Shown: one piece after another, positions 7,528 to 16,288 of the stretch
Layout: each line of letters begins with the position of its first letter
Numbering within the stretch: position 1 is the stretch's first letter
From: an uncultured beta proteobacterium
GTDB lineage: Bacteria > Pseudomonadota > Gammaproteobacteria > Burkholderiales > Burkholderiaceae_C
Reading direction: 5' to 3'
NCBI GenBank assembly: GCA_903869595.1
Contig: CAIPZV010000004.1
Location: 1-43,471, forward strand
DNA length: 43,471 nt
Notes under the pieces: model-generated
What the model was told of the DNA's origin: nothing
Seen by the model: the letters and a program-made list of their open reading frames with translations, nothing else
The model's database searches: none
Made by a program: the position numbers and the translations under genes

Positions 7528-8634
7528 TCAGCCCTTCAACCCACTAGATTGGTAAGTAGCCCGCGCCAACCAAGCAGGATTGATTTCCACTCCCCAACCA
7601 GGCTCCGCAGGTATTTGCACCTTGCCGTCACGCACCACATAAGGATCGCCCAAAAACAGTTCCTGCTGCCAGGGGTAATAGTCCGGCCCTTCGATGGACA
7701 ACTCCAGGTATTTGCCGGCATTGGGAATCGCGCCTAACAAATGCATGGTGCACATCGTGACCAGGGACAAATTGGCGCTGTGCGGCGTGCACGCGATGCC
7801 GCGTTCGGCGGCCATACGGGCGACGGCCAAGGTGCGGGTCAGGCCACCCATGTACATCACATCGGGTTGCACAATGTCCACCACTTTTTGGTCCATCATG
7901 CGCTGCCAGGTGGGTAGGTCCCAGTCCTGCTCGCCGCCGGTCACATCCAAAGACAAGGTCTGCGTCACCTCGCGCGTTTGGTCAAACTCCCAATACGGGC
8001 AGGGCTCCTCAAAATGGCTGATGCCTTCGGCCTCCAGCATGCGGCCCACGGCAATAGCGCGAGCGGGTGAAAACCCGCTATTGGCATCCACCAGCTTGGC
8101 CACGCCATCGCCCAAAGCACGCGCCACCACCGGCACCACTTCCTCGGTGCGGCCTGGCCATTCGTCCACATTGCGCCCGCATTCGGCGGCCACGCGCCAC
8201 TTGAAGGCGTCAAAGCCGAGTTCATCGCGCAGCTTCACAAAACGCGCTGCTTCGTCCTGCGGTGTGATGTCGCGCTTCATGGAGGATGCATAGGCGCGCA
8301 AGGCCTTGGGTGTGCCGCCCAGCAACTCCACCACCGGTTTGCCCTCGACCTTGCCGCGCAAGTCCCACATCGCGGTGTCCAAACCGGCCATGGCGCGGCA
8401 GCGGTAGCTGCCGGGGTATTTGTGTTCTTTTTCCCAGATGGTTTGCAAGATGCCGTCAATGTCCAGCGCGTCCGCTCCCAGCGCCCAGGGCGCCACCTGG
8501 CGGTGAAAAATCGTGGCGCTGATGTCGGCGTTGTAGGTGGATGTTTGGCCCCAGCCCACTTGGCCGCTGTCGGTCGTCAGTTTGACAAAGCAAACAAATT
8601 CATCGGTAAAGGTTTCAAGCTGCTGGATTTTCAT
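7528..8634 (-). CDS. Mandelate racemase/muconate lactonizing enzyme family protein (enolase superfamily)
   Basis: Enolase-superfamily enzymes abstract a proton next to a carboxylate using Mg2+, typically dehydrating or racemising sugar acids. The 368-aa length is typical. The metal ligands are visible as D183 in VDANSG, E209/E210 in FEEPC and E235 in GGEQD. Candidate catalytic residues are K145 in FKWRV (a KxR variant of KxK) and H285 in TPHSAN. An SDR dehydrogenase lies upstream on the same strand, 119 bases away. That pairing resembles sugar-acid pathways where a dehydratase works with an SDR, such as L-fuconate catabolism. Dehydratase activity on an aldonic acid is therefore my best guess; the substrate is not determined. 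The start MKIQQLETF matches the family's N-terminal strand. Confidence 0.88.
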   Translation of the reverse strand: MKIQQLETFTDEFVCFVKLTTDSGQVGWGQTSTYNADISATIFHRQVAPWALGADALDIDGILQTIWEKEHKYPGSYRCRAMAGLDTAMWDLRGKVEGKPVVELLGGTPKALRAYASSMKRDITPQDEAARFVKLRDELGFDAFKWRVAAECGRNVDEWPGRTEEVVPVVARALGDGVAKLVDANSGFSPARAIAVGRMLEAEGISHFEEPCPYWEFDQTREVTQTLSLDVTGGEQDWDLPTWQRMMDQKVVDIVQPDVMYMGGLTRTLAVARMAAERGIACTPHSANLSLVTMCTMHLLGAIPNAGKYLELSIEGPDYYPWQQELFLGDPYVVRDGKVQIPAEPGWGVEINPAWLARATYQSSGLKG

Positions 8635-8753
8635 GGCGATGGTTGCGGGGTGAAGTGAACGATGCCCATCGATACGAGCCCTGACGCGTAAAGCTTCGAT
8701 ACGCAGATGCTTGCCTGGTCTGGCGAACGATGGGGACCCATAGAAGTACAGGT

Positions 8754-9524
8754 TTACAAGGTTTCGGTATGGCCGTCCACCGTCAAGTCTTGGCCGGAAA
8801 TACGGGCGCCTGCGCTAGAGGTGATGAACAAGGCCATGCTGGCAATATCTTGCGGTGAGATAAAAGATTTGAGCGAGGCGATCTGCGTCATCTCGGTGCG
8901 CACCGCGTCTTCGCTGCGACCTGTTTTCTGGGCTTCAGCGCTGATCACGCGGTCAATGCGCTCGCCACTGACCGAACCTGGGCAAATGCAATTAACCCGT
9001 ACGCCCACAGGCCCCAACTCCTGCGCCAAGGTGCGCGTCAGGCCGCGGATCGCCCATTTGGCGGAGGCATAAGGACTGCGCCTTGGGAAGCCAAATAAAC
9101 CGGCGGTGGACGACATCAAAATCATCGAGCCGCTGCCCTGGGCGCGCAAGATCGGCGCGGCGGCGCGGGCGCATAAAAACGCCGAGTCCAAGTTCACCGC
9201 CAGACAGTTGCGCCAATCGGCCAGGCTAATGTCTTCCAAATTGGCGGTGGGCCCGGCAATGCCGGCATTGCTCACCAAAATATCCAGACCTTGCAAGTGC
9301 GCAGTGGCCGCAGCAAACAAGGCGGCCACTTGCACCTCGTCGCTGACATCGCAAACCTGGCCCGCCAAGGCCGGGCGGCTGGCAAGGGCCGCGTCCAGAG
9401 CGACTGCGTCGCGGTCGCAGATATAGACCTTGGCGCCAGCGGCCATAAAGGCATCGGCCATGACCAGGCCGATGCCCGATGCGGCGGCGGTAATCAATAC
9501 GCGTTGATGCAGGTGGCTGGACAT
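8754..9524 (-). CDS. SDR family NAD(P)-dependent oxidoreductase
   Basis: This is a classical short-chain dehydrogenase/reductase of 256 aa. Its cofactor-binding motif is TAAASGIG (12-19), the structural motif NAG is at 86-88, and the catalytic Ser (about 139), Tyr152 and Lys156 of YASAK follow. CDRD at 36-39 after the second strand suggests NAD preference, since Asp binds the adenosine ribose. I chose ATG at 9524 because the upstream in-frame extension is Ala/Gly-rich and atypical. No good Shine-Dalgarno is seen. With the downstream enolase-superfamily gene it probably forms a small catabolic operon oxidising a sugar-acid intermediate. Confidence 0.9.
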   Translation of the reverse strand: MSSHLHQRVLITAAASGIGLVMADAFMAAGAKVYICDRDAVALDAALASRPALAGQVCDVSDEVQVAALFAAATAHLQGLDILVSNAGIAGPTANLEDISLADWRNCLAVNLDSAFLCARAAAPILRAQGSGSMILMSSTAGLFGFPRRSPYASAKWAIRGLTRTLAQELGPVGVRVNCICPGSVSGERIDRVISAEAQKTGRSEDAVRTEMTQIASLKSFISPQDIASMALFITSSAGARISGQDLTVDGHTETL

Positions 9525-9648
9525 AGCTTGTTTCACAGGTGGGCGGCAATGTGTGCACTGTAGCGCGGCGCCAGCACCGCCGATAGCGCCGCCCGCTGCG
9601 CCAACGACGCGGGCGATGTCAATAGCGACTGCTGCGAGAATCCCCGCC

Positions 9649-10071
9649 ATGAATTACTTGAGGGTGCAAACGATTGCGGTGCGCGTAGGCGCTGTGGCCT
9701 TGTTGGTCATGGGCTACCACTGGTACGGCTGGCCCGGTGTAGCCGGGGCGGCGGGTGCTTTGGTGATGTGGATGCTTTTGCACTTCACACGCATGTTGCA
9801 AGTCTTGCGCCGCGCCTCCAACCGGCCCAAAGGCCATGTGGACAGCTGCGTCATGCTCAACGCCCGCCTGCACCCGGGCGTGTCTTTGATGCAGGTGGTA
9901 GCGCTGACCCGTTCTTTGGGCGAACTGCGCAGCCCTGCCAACGAGCAGCCCGAAGTCTTTCGCTGGACCGACGCAGGGTTGTCGTTTGTGGAGTGCGAAT
10001 TTCTGGGCGGCAAGCTCACAAGTTGGCGCCTGGACCGGCCCGCCCAAGCCCTGCCGGACACTGCCCCGTAA
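9649..10071 (+). CDS. Conserved small membrane protein upstream of ilvE
   Basis: This is a 140-aa protein I cannot assign to a named family. Residues about 7-45 hold two closely spaced hydrophobic segments. The rest is a soluble domain of about 90 residues beginning HFTRMLQVLRRASNRPKGHV. The start at 9649 is chosen because an upstream in-frame extension is Pro/Ala-rich without sense. The stop lies 48 bases before ilvE, so the two may be cotranscribed. Codon usage is like its neighbours, which supports a real gene. Confidence 0.7.
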   Translation: MNYLRVQTIAVRVGAVALLVMGYHWYGWPGVAGAAGALVMWMLLHFTRMLQVLRRASNRPKGHVDSCVMLNARLHPGVSLMQVVALTRSLGELRSPANEQPEVFRWTDAGLSFVECEFLGGKLTSWRLDRPAQALPDTAP

Positions 10072-10119
10072 AATCCTCCGCTCACCCCTCTTACTTCCCC
10101 GATCAAAGGATAGCCCGCC

Positions 10120-11070
10120 ATGACCGCAATGCCCCCCTCCATGTCCGACCGCGACGGCAAAATCTGGATGGACGGTCAGATGGTCGATTGGCGCGAGGCC
10201 AAGATCCACGTCCTGAGCCACACCCTGCATTACGGCTGCGGCGCCTTCGAAGGCGTACGCGCTTACAACACCGCGAACGGCACCGCAATTTTCCGCCTGG
10301 AAGAGCACACCGAACGTTTGTTTAACAGCGCCAAGATTTTGCGCATGAACATTCCTTTTTCCAAAGAAGAAGTGATGCAGGCGCAAAAAGACGTGGTGCG
10401 TGAAAACAAGCTCGAGAGCTGCTACCTGCGCCCCCTGACCTGGATCGGCGACAAAAAACTGGGCGTCTCGCCCAAGGGCAACACCATCCACCTGATGGTG
10501 GCCGCCTGGCCCTGGGGCGCTTACCTGGGCGAAGAAGGCATGAAGCGCGGCATTCGCGTCAAAATTTCTAGCTATACCCGCCACCACGTCAACATCACCA
10601 TGACGCAGGCTAAGGCGGTGAGCAATTACACCAACTCCATCCTGGCCAATATGGAAGCGACAGACGACGGCTACGACGAGGCCATGCTGCTCGACGCCAA
10701 TGGCTTTGTCAGCGAAGGCGCTGGCGAGAACCTGTTTGTCATCAAAGACGGCGTGGTCTATACGCCCGACTTGTCTGCTGGTGCACTCAACGGCATCACC
10801 CGCAATACCGTGATGCACATCTGCAAAGACCTGGGCCTGGAGCTGGTGCAAAAGCGCATCACCCGCGACGAGGTGTATATCAGCGACGAAGCCTTTTTCA
10901 CCGGCACCGCCGCCGAAGTCACGCCCATCCGCGAACTCGACCGCATTGCGCTGGGCAAAGGCGACTATGTGGGCACACGCGGCCCGATCACCGAAAAAAT
11001 CCAGAGCGCGTTTTTTGACATCGTCAATGGCCGCAACCCCAAGTACAGCCACTGGCTGGCGCGGGTTTGA
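10120..11070 (+). CDS. ilvE: Branched-chain amino acid aminotransferase
   Basis: IlvE transfers the amino group between glutamate and the 2-oxo acids of leucine, isoleucine and valine, the last step of their synthesis. It is a fold-type IV PLP enzyme. The 316-aa protein has the PLP-linking lysine K165 in TQAKAVSNY, the glutamate of SEGAGENLF (about 199) and the substrate-region motif YGCGAFEGVRAY at 38-49. AAGGA sits about 9 bases before ATG 10120. The stop overlaps the start of the zinc-finger gene by one base (TGATG), indicating coupled translation. Confidence 0.96.
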   Translation: MTAMPPSMSDRDGKIWMDGQMVDWREAKIHVLSHTLHYGCGAFEGVRAYNTANGTAIFRLEEHTERLFNSAKILRMNIPFSKEEVMQAQKDVVRENKLESCYLRPLTWIGDKKLGVSPKGNTIHLMVAAWPWGAYLGEEGMKRGIRVKISSYTRHHVNITMTQAKAVSNYTNSILANMEATDDGYDEAMLLDANGFVSEGAGENLFVIKDGVVYTPDLSAGALNGITRNTVMHICKDLGLELVQKRITRDEVYISDEAFFTGTAAEVTPIRELDRIALGKGDYVGTRGPITEKIQSAFFDIVNGRNPKYSHWLARV

Positions 11071-11303
11071 TGTCTGCCCCCACGCACGCAGCACCTATGT
11101 CCAAATCGCTTGTCACCCTGCTCGCCAAAGACCTCAATCCCCAAGGCGGGGTGTTTTGCCCCAGCCCGCTCGCCGATATGAAGACTTGGAACACCCACCC
11201 CAAGGTCTATCTGGATATCGCCCGCAAAGGCGAAGCCAAATGCCCGTATTGCGGCACCGTCTATAAGCTCAAGGACGGCGAACATTTCGACGCCCACCAC
11301 TGA
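11070..11303 (+). CDS. Zinc-finger (CHCC type) domain protein
   Basis: This is a small cytoplasmic protein of 77 aa with the zf-CHCC pattern related to mitochondrial NDUFS6. Ligands are C30, H43, C58 and C61, the last two in CPYCGTVYKL. Family proteins of this size are conserved next to LPS or amino-acid genes in proteobacteria, but their job is unclear. The ATG at 11070 overlaps the ilvE stop by one base; an internal ATG at 11097 is an alternative. The 3' end probably overlaps the true start of waaF. Confidence 0.85.
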   Translation: MSAPTHAAPMSKSLVTLLAKDLNPQGGVFCPSPLADMKTWNTHPKVYLDIARKGEAKCPYCGTVYKLKDGEHFDAHH

Positions 11304-11343
11304 CACCCTGGTCATCGCGCCCCAATGGATTGGGGACGCGGTC

Positions 11344-12315
11344 ATGACCGAACCCCTGTTGCGCGTGTTGCATGCCCGCGGTGAACGTATCACGGTCGGC
11401 GCACTGCCTTGGGTGGCGCCGGTCTATCGCGCTATGGCAGCGGTGGCCGAGGTGATTGAATTTCCATTCGCCCACGGCGGCTTGCAATGGTCAGCCAGGC
11501 GCGCCATGGCGCGTCAACTGCGCGGTCGCTTCCAGCGTGCCATCGTCTGCCCCAACTCCTTGAAAAGCGCTTTGCTGCCTTTTTGGGCCGGCATCCCCGA
11601 ACGCTTGGGCTACCACGGCGAAGCGCGCTACGGCCTGCTGACACAGCGCCTACCCAACCCGGACAAACACGCCCGCCCGCCCATGGTGGCTTGGTATGGC
11701 GCTCTGGCAGGCGGTGGCGTGCCTGCTGACGCGCAGCCACGGATGGAAGTCGCTGAGCTGGCCTGTGAAGACGCCATGCGCGCACAAGGCCTGCAAGCCC
11801 AGCGCTACTTTGTGCTGGTACCCGGCGCGGAATACGGCCCCGCCAAGCGCTGGCCAGCGGCGCACTTTGCCGCGCTGGCACAACAGTTAGTCGCGCAGCA
11901 CCAAATGCCGGTGCTGCTGCTGGGCTCGGGCAAGGATGCGGATGTGTGCGCGCAAATCGCATCTTCGGTCAACGCCGCCCATGCGGGCACTTGCCATGAT
12001 TTGGCCGGGCGCACGTCCCTGCAAGACGCCATTGCCCTGGTCGCCAAGGCACGCGCTATGGTGAGCAATGATTCGGGGCTGATGCATGTGGCCGCTGCGC
12101 TGGCGGTGCCGCAAGTGGCTGTTTTTGGCTCTTCCAGCCCCTTGCACACGCCGCCGCTCAGCCCGCTGGCGCAAGTGGTCTGGCTGAAAAACGATGCCGG
12201 CTACCAGCTACCCCTCGATTGCGCGCCTTGCTTTGCTCGTGAATGCCCGCTGGGCCATACGCGCTGTTTGCGGGACATCACCGCCGATATGGTGTTGGCG
12301 CGTTTAGGCGTTTAG
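11344..12315 (+). CDS. waaF: ADP-heptose:LPS heptosyltransferase II (5' end probably further upstream)
   Basis: WaaF adds the second heptose to the lipopolysaccharide inner core at the cytoplasmic face. It belongs to glycosyltransferase family 9. The C-terminal half carries the nucleotide-sugar motif SNDSGLMHVAAAL, then a cysteine-rich end with CAPCFARECPLGHTRC typical of WaaF. The ATG given here is the first canonical start. The same open frame upstream encodes LVIAPQWIGDAV, the conserved first strand and loop of the family, so the real start lies earlier. Candidates are ATT 11284, which has AAGGA (11271-11275) 8 bases upstream, or CTG 11308 with no Shine-Dalgarno. Either would overlap or abut the zinc-finger gene. 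Confidence 0.9.
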   Translation: MTEPLLRVLHARGERITVGALPWVAPVYRAMAAVAEVIEFPFAHGGLQWSARRAMARQLRGRFQRAIVCPNSLKSALLPFWAGIPERLGYHGEARYGLLTQRLPNPDKHARPPMVAWYGALAGGGVPADAQPRMEVAELACEDAMRAQGLQAQRYFVLVPGAEYGPAKRWPAAHFAALAQQLVAQHQMPVLLLGSGKDADVCAQIASSVNAAHAGTCHDLAGRTSLQDAIALVAKARAMVSNDSGLMHVAAALAVPQVAVFGSSSPLHTPPLSPLAQVVWLKNDAGYQLPLDCAPCFARECPLGHTRCLRDITADMVLARLGV

Positions 12316-12711
12316 GCGTTTGAAGGAGGAGGCCCTGGGGAGCTGCGCCGGGCAAACCCAGGCAAAAAAAAGTCACCCCGAGGGGTGACTTATAAATGTC
12401 TCCGGGGAGACTTCGTTGGAACCGTTAAATTCTTTGCTCTTTCGGGGCTTAGGCCCTCTTGATGTCGTGACAGCGATGGGGTGAATTCTGAGCGTGTCTG
12501 AGCAATGCCGGTATCCCCCATGCGGGTGAAAAATCAGGTTTTTCTTCAGCTTTTGCGCAAAAACCCACGATTTGCGGGGTTCCTGGCCGGTTTTAGACCT
12601 GAAAAGGCCTGCGCGAAAGGCTAATCAGCTGTGGTGGCCGCTAATCAGGGCCTGATACGAAGCTGACATTCGCCCAAGCGCGATACGCCGGTTTCGCCCA
12701 CGCAGGGCGTT
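12316..12711. other. Intergenic region between waaF and the two-component operon
   Basis: No supported gene lies in this 396-bp gap. On the minus strand it ends in a strong terminator (12364-12391), some 320 bases after the sensor-kinase stop. The stretch before it (about 12392-12530) could be a long 3' UTR or an independent small RNA. A small GTCTCC/GGAGAC hairpin is at 12398-12411. A 43-codon minus-strand ORF (12390-12521) lacks a ribosome binding site. Confidence 0.6.
12364..12391 (-). terminator. Strong intrinsic terminator on the minus strand
   Basis: AAGTCACCCC (12370-12379) and GGGGTGACTT (12382-12391) are perfect complements. On the minus strand the hairpin is followed directly by a run of eight T. 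It would stop transcription coming from the two-component operon or from a small RNA in between. Confidence 0.85.
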
Positions 12712-14022
12712 TTACAGAGGCAGGCGCAAGCTAAAACAGGCCCCGCCTTCGGGGCGGTTGCTGCATTGCACCGAGCCGCCATGGCGCTGGGCAATCGACT
12801 TGACCAAGGCCAGACCCAGCCCCACGCCACCGTCTTTTTCTGAGGCGCCAGGCAGACGGTAAAAAGGCTCGAATATGCGTTCGCGCAAGGCCAGTGGTAC
12901 GCCAGGGCCGGTGTCCAGCACATCCAGCACTGCAAAGCCCGCTTCCTGGCGCAATTGCAGTTGCACCTCACCGCCGCCATGGCGATTGGCGTTTTCCAGC
13001 AAGTTGCGCATAGCGCGCCGCAAAAGTTTGCTCACGCCAGGCACCGACAAATGCGAAGGCGGATCTTGTAACAGCGCTTGCACCCGCGCGCACTCTTCGG
13101 CAGCCAGACCCACCAGATCGACCGGCTCGAAAGTGCCAACGTCTGCCTCTTTGGAATCGAGCCGACTGGCCAACAGAATTTCATCGATCAAGATATCGAG
13201 CTCTTGCAAATTGCGCTCTATGGCCGGTCTGCGCTGCGCGACCGCATCACGCGAGCCATCGCCCATCAGCTCCAGGCCCATGCGGATACGCGCCAAGGGC
13301 GAGCGCAATTCATGCGAGGCATTGGCCAGCAAAGATTTTTGCGAAGCCAAGAGCGCATCACGCGACTGCACCAAAGCCTCAATCCGCGCGGCCGCATGGT
13401 TAAAGCGCTGCGCTAAGTAGGCCACCTCATCTTCACCCTGCGCCGCCACGCGTACGCTAAGGTCGCCCTGGCCCCAGCGCTCTACGCCTGATTGCAAATC
13501 TTCTAGGCGCCGCGTCAGTCGGCGCACTATCGGGTAGGTAGCTAAAGCCACAGCCAGCGCAACCAGCGCCAAGGTGCCAAAAAAACCTAAGGGTGCAAAC
13601 CAACTATTGCGCGGCGGGCGCGGCAAATGCAAATGCACGGTTTGGCCGTCCTGCAATTGCACAATGAATTCGGGGCCATGGCCAAAGCTGCCGCGGGCTT
13701 CATCGTCCGGCTCATCATGCATATGGACCGGTGGGCCAGGCGGCGGATGACCAGGCCGTTCATGGCCCTCGTCCGCTTCACCGGCATTGCGCTCGTCAAA
13801 GCGTCTTGGTGGATGCTTATAGTCCTCGCCCGGCCCGGGCGGCGGGTGCATGCGCCGCGCATTGCCATGCCCAATCACTTCGCCTTGGGGGTTGCGCACC
13901 ACCACTTCGCGCAACGGCGGCTCGGCGTTCATGCGCCAGGCCATACCCACCAAAAAAGTGAGTACGGCCACCGCCAACACCACGGCGGCCCAGATGCGGA
14001 CGTAGAGTTTCTGAAAAAACAT
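12712..14022 (-). CDS. Sensor histidine kinase with His/Pro-rich periplasmic domain
   Basis: This is the membrane sensor of an OmpR-type two-component system, 436 aa. Order: TM1 about 11-29, periplasmic loop 30-142, TM2 about 143-164, HAMP about 165-217, HisKA with phospho-acceptor H237 in NASHELRSPL, and an HATPase domain with NLLENANRHG, DTGPGVP and GVGLGLALV. The periplasmic loop is strikingly rich in His, Pro and Asp/Glu, with about ten histidines between residues 52 and 132. This suggests metal or pH sensing (inference). I chose ATG 14022, which follows the regulator stop by 16 bases; a TTG at 14058 would overlap the regulator. General architecture is CpxA/EnvZ-like, but orthology is not established. 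Confidence 0.92.
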   Translation of the reverse strand: MFFQKLYVRIWAAVVLAVAVLTFLVGMAWRMNAEPPLREVVVRNPQGEVIGHGNARRMHPPPGPGEDYKHPPRRFDERNAGEADEGHERPGHPPPGPPVHMHDEPDDEARGSFGHGPEFIVQLQDGQTVHLHLPRPPRNSWFAPLGFFGTLALVALAVALATYPIVRRLTRRLEDLQSGVERWGQGDLSVRVAAQGEDEVAYLAQRFNHAAARIEALVQSRDALLASQKSLLANASHELRSPLARIRMGLELMGDGSRDAVAQRRPAIERNLQELDILIDEILLASRLDSKEADVGTFEPVDLVGLAAEECARVQALLQDPPSHLSVPGVSKLLRRAMRNLLENANRHGGGEVQLQLRQEAGFAVLDVLDTGPGVPLALRERIFEPFYRLPGASEKDGGVGLGLALVKSIAQRHGGSVQCSNRPEGGACFSLRLPL

Positions 14023-14038
14023 GGCGCCTGTTGAGCGC

Positions 14039-14764
14039 TCAGTCTTGCTGGCGGGCAAAGACGTAGCCCACGCCGCGCACCGTCAGGATGCGCCGGGGGG
14101 TTTTGACATCGGCCTCGATGGCGGCGCGGATGCGGCCCATATGCACATCGATCGAGCGGTCAAACGCCTCCAGCTCGCGCCCTCGCACCGCCTCCATGAT
14201 CTGGTCACGCGTCAATACGCGCCCAGCGCGCTCGGCCATGGCTACCAGCAAATCAAATTGGTAGGAGGTCAATTCACACAAACTACCGGCCACCGACACG
14301 GTACGGGCGTTGCGGTCGATTTCCAGGGAACCAAAACTCAGGTTTTTCTGTGCGCCGGGTTTGGCCGCTTCAGCGCTGCCACGACGCAAGATGGCGCGTA
14401 TACGCGCCAGTAATTCACGCGGCTCAAAAGGTTTGGGCAGGTAATCGTCAGCGCCGATTTCCAGACCGATAACGCGGTCCATGGGGTCGCCCTTGGCCGT
14501 CAACATCAGCACTGGTGTGCTGGCCTGGGGGCCGTCCAACGCACGGATGCGCCGACACACTTCCAAGCCGTCGATATCCGGCAGCATCAAGTCCAAAATG
14601 ACCAGGTCATAAGCTGGGCTTGCTGATAGTTTGTTCCTCAACATTTCCAGGCCCACTTGCCCGGTGGGCGCATGCCCGACTTTGAATGTGTTTTGCTCTA
14701 GGTATTCAGCCACCATGCCGGCCAGGCGGGAATCATCTTCAATCATTAACAGGTGTTGGGTCAT
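14039..14764 (-). CDS. OmpR-family response regulator
   Basis: This is the DNA-binding partner of the downstream histidine kinase, 241 aa. The receiver domain (about 1-120) has acidic residues D10/D11, phospho-acceptor D58 in VILDLMLPD and the conserved lysine in LMLTAKGD. The C-terminal winged-helix domain (about 140-238) ends with LTVRGVGYVF, as in the OmpR/PhoB family. ATG 14764 opens the receiver as MTQHLLMIEDD, with no room for an alternative. The gene is first in the operon; its promoter must lie in the 102 bases before the AmpG-like gene. Confidence 0.95.
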   Translation of the reverse strand: MTQHLLMIEDDSRLAGMVAEYLEQNTFKVGHAPTGQVGLEMLRNKLSASPAYDLVILDLMLPDIDGLEVCRRIRALDGPQASTPVLMLTAKGDPMDRVIGLEIGADDYLPKPFEPRELLARIRAILRRGSAEAAKPGAQKNLSFGSLEIDRNARTVSVAGSLCELTSYQFDLLVAMAERAGRVLTRDQIMEAVRGRELEAFDRSIDVHMGRIRAAIEADVKTPRRILTVRGVGYVFARQQD

Positions 14765-14866
14765 GCGGGAAGTCTAGTCCTGTGCAGACACAGATTAATG
14801 CCTGCCCGCAGTAGGCATCGTAAAGTTGGGTAAACCTTAAGACGCTTGCGAAAGCCCTAGCCCCGC

Positions 14867-16249
14867 TCATTCGGAGTTGGAAAGGTTTTGTATTGACCTT
14901 GGCGCTGGCGTCTGCAGCCGCGAGGCCAACCACACCAGCAGCAGCACCGGCAAGCCCAGCAAGGCGGTGGCGTTAAAAAAATCGGCGTAACCGAAAGCAT
15001 CCACATACTTGCCTGAAAACCCCGCGACAAACTTGGGCAGCAAGAGCATCATGGAACTGAACAAAGCATATTGCGTGGCCGAATACTGCACATTAGTTAA
15101 TGACGATAAGTAGGCAATAAAGGCCGACGATGCAATGCCGCTGGCCAAGTTGTCCGCCGACACCACCCAGATGAGCGCAGTCACATCATGGCCCCGCGTG
15201 CTGAGCCAGGCAAATAACAAATTGGTGGCGGCGCTGAGCGCTGCGCCCAGCATCAGCACCCGCATCACGCCTATGCGTAGCGCCAATGCGCCGCCCACAA
15301 AAGCGCCGACCAAGGTCATGATGACGCCATAGACTTTGGTCACCGCAGCCACTTCGTCTTTGCTAAAGCCCATGTCCACATAAAACGGGTTGGCCATGAT
15401 GCCCATCACCACATCGCTAATACGATAGCTGGCAATCAGGGCCAGTATCAGCGCGGCCTGCCATCGGTAGCGCTTTAAAAAATCTGCAAAAGGCGCGACC
15501 AGCGCGCCTTGCAGCCATTGCCGGATGCCTTTGCTCGGTGCGATAGGCGCTGCCACCGGCTCGCGGGAAAAAAGTACCGTCAGCACGCCGGGCAACATGC
15601 TCAGCGCCATGACCACATAGGCTATTTGCCATGGCCCGTGTTGGTAGGGCGCTGCCGCCCCCGCGACCGCAGCGGGCACTTCGGCCCGTGCGGCGATCCA
15701 CAAAGCACCGGCACCAGACCAGATCATGGCCAAGCGGTAGCCGGTTTGATAAGTGGCGGCTAAGGCCGCCTGGTGCTCTACATCGGCCGATTCGATACGG
15801 AAAGCGTCCAGCGCGATGTCTTGTGTGGCCGATGCAAAAGCCACCGCCACCGCACACCACACCACCGGGGCCAGGGCCACTTGCGGATCGGTCATGGCCA
15901 TGCACACCAGCGCCACCATGATGACGGCTTGCGACAGCAAGAGCCAGCTGCGCCTGCGCCCCAGAGCGCGCGTGAGCCAGGGGATAGGCATGCGATCGAC
16001 CAAGGGCGACCAGACCCATTTAAAGCCATAGGCCAGGCCGACCCAGCTGAGAAAGCCTATGGTGGTGCGGTCAATACCGGCCTCGCGCAGCCAAAAGCTC
16101 AGGGTGCCAAATACCAGCAGCAAGGGCAAGCCCGCCGAAAAACCCAGCGACAACATGCGCAAAGAGGCGGGTTCGGCGTAGATTTTTAAGGTCTGAAGCC
16201 AAGTGGCTTTAGGCGCATTGGGAGCCGGCGCTAGGGTCGTATCGGTCAT
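14867..16249 (-). CDS. ampG: AmpG-like MFS muropeptide permease
   Basis: AmpG imports GlcNAc-anhydroMurNAc peptides released by cell-wall turnover. The 460-aa protein is a major facilitator with about 12 membrane segments. Its N-terminal region matches AmpG: GFSAGLPLLLVFGTLSFWL, then IGFLSWVGLAYGFKWVWSPL and the MFS loop ALGRRRSWLL. I chose ATG 16249 (MTDTTLAP); a TTG further up would add an unconvincing 15 residues and overlap the divergent protease gene. A role in peptidoglycan recycling fits the family; substrate is inferred. It is divergent from the M48 protease. Confidence 0.88.
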   Translation of the reverse strand: MTDTTLAPAPNAPKATWLQTLKIYAEPASLRMLSLGFSAGLPLLLVFGTLSFWLREAGIDRTTIGFLSWVGLAYGFKWVWSPLVDRMPIPWLTRALGRRRSWLLLSQAVIMVALVCMAMTDPQVALAPVVWCAVAVAFASATQDIALDAFRIESADVEHQAALAATYQTGYRLAMIWSGAGALWIAARAEVPAAVAGAAAPYQHGPWQIAYVVMALSMLPGVLTVLFSREPVAAPIAPSKGIRQWLQGALVAPFADFLKRYRWQAALILALIASYRISDVVMGIMANPFYVDMGFSKDEVAAVTKVYGVIMTLVGAFVGGALALRIGVMRVLMLGAALSAATNLLFAWLSTRGHDVTALIWVVSADNLASGIASSAFIAYLSSLTNVQYSATQYALFSSMMLLLPKFVAGFSGKYVDAFGYADFFNATALLGLPVLLLVWLASRLQTPAPRSIQNLSNSE

Positions 16250-16288
16250 CAGGGAATAATACCCACTGTCGTCAAGGAGATCGGGCAA

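Noticed and set aside
9619..11094. 491-codon minus-strand frame opposite ilvE
   Set aside because: It runs antisense through ilvE and its small upstream neighbour, both well supported, and the product is low-complexity His/Gly-rich.
12390..12521. 43-codon minus-strand ORF before the terminator
   Set aside because: It has no Shine-Dalgarno and its stop overlaps the terminator hairpin; small RNA or UTR is more likely.
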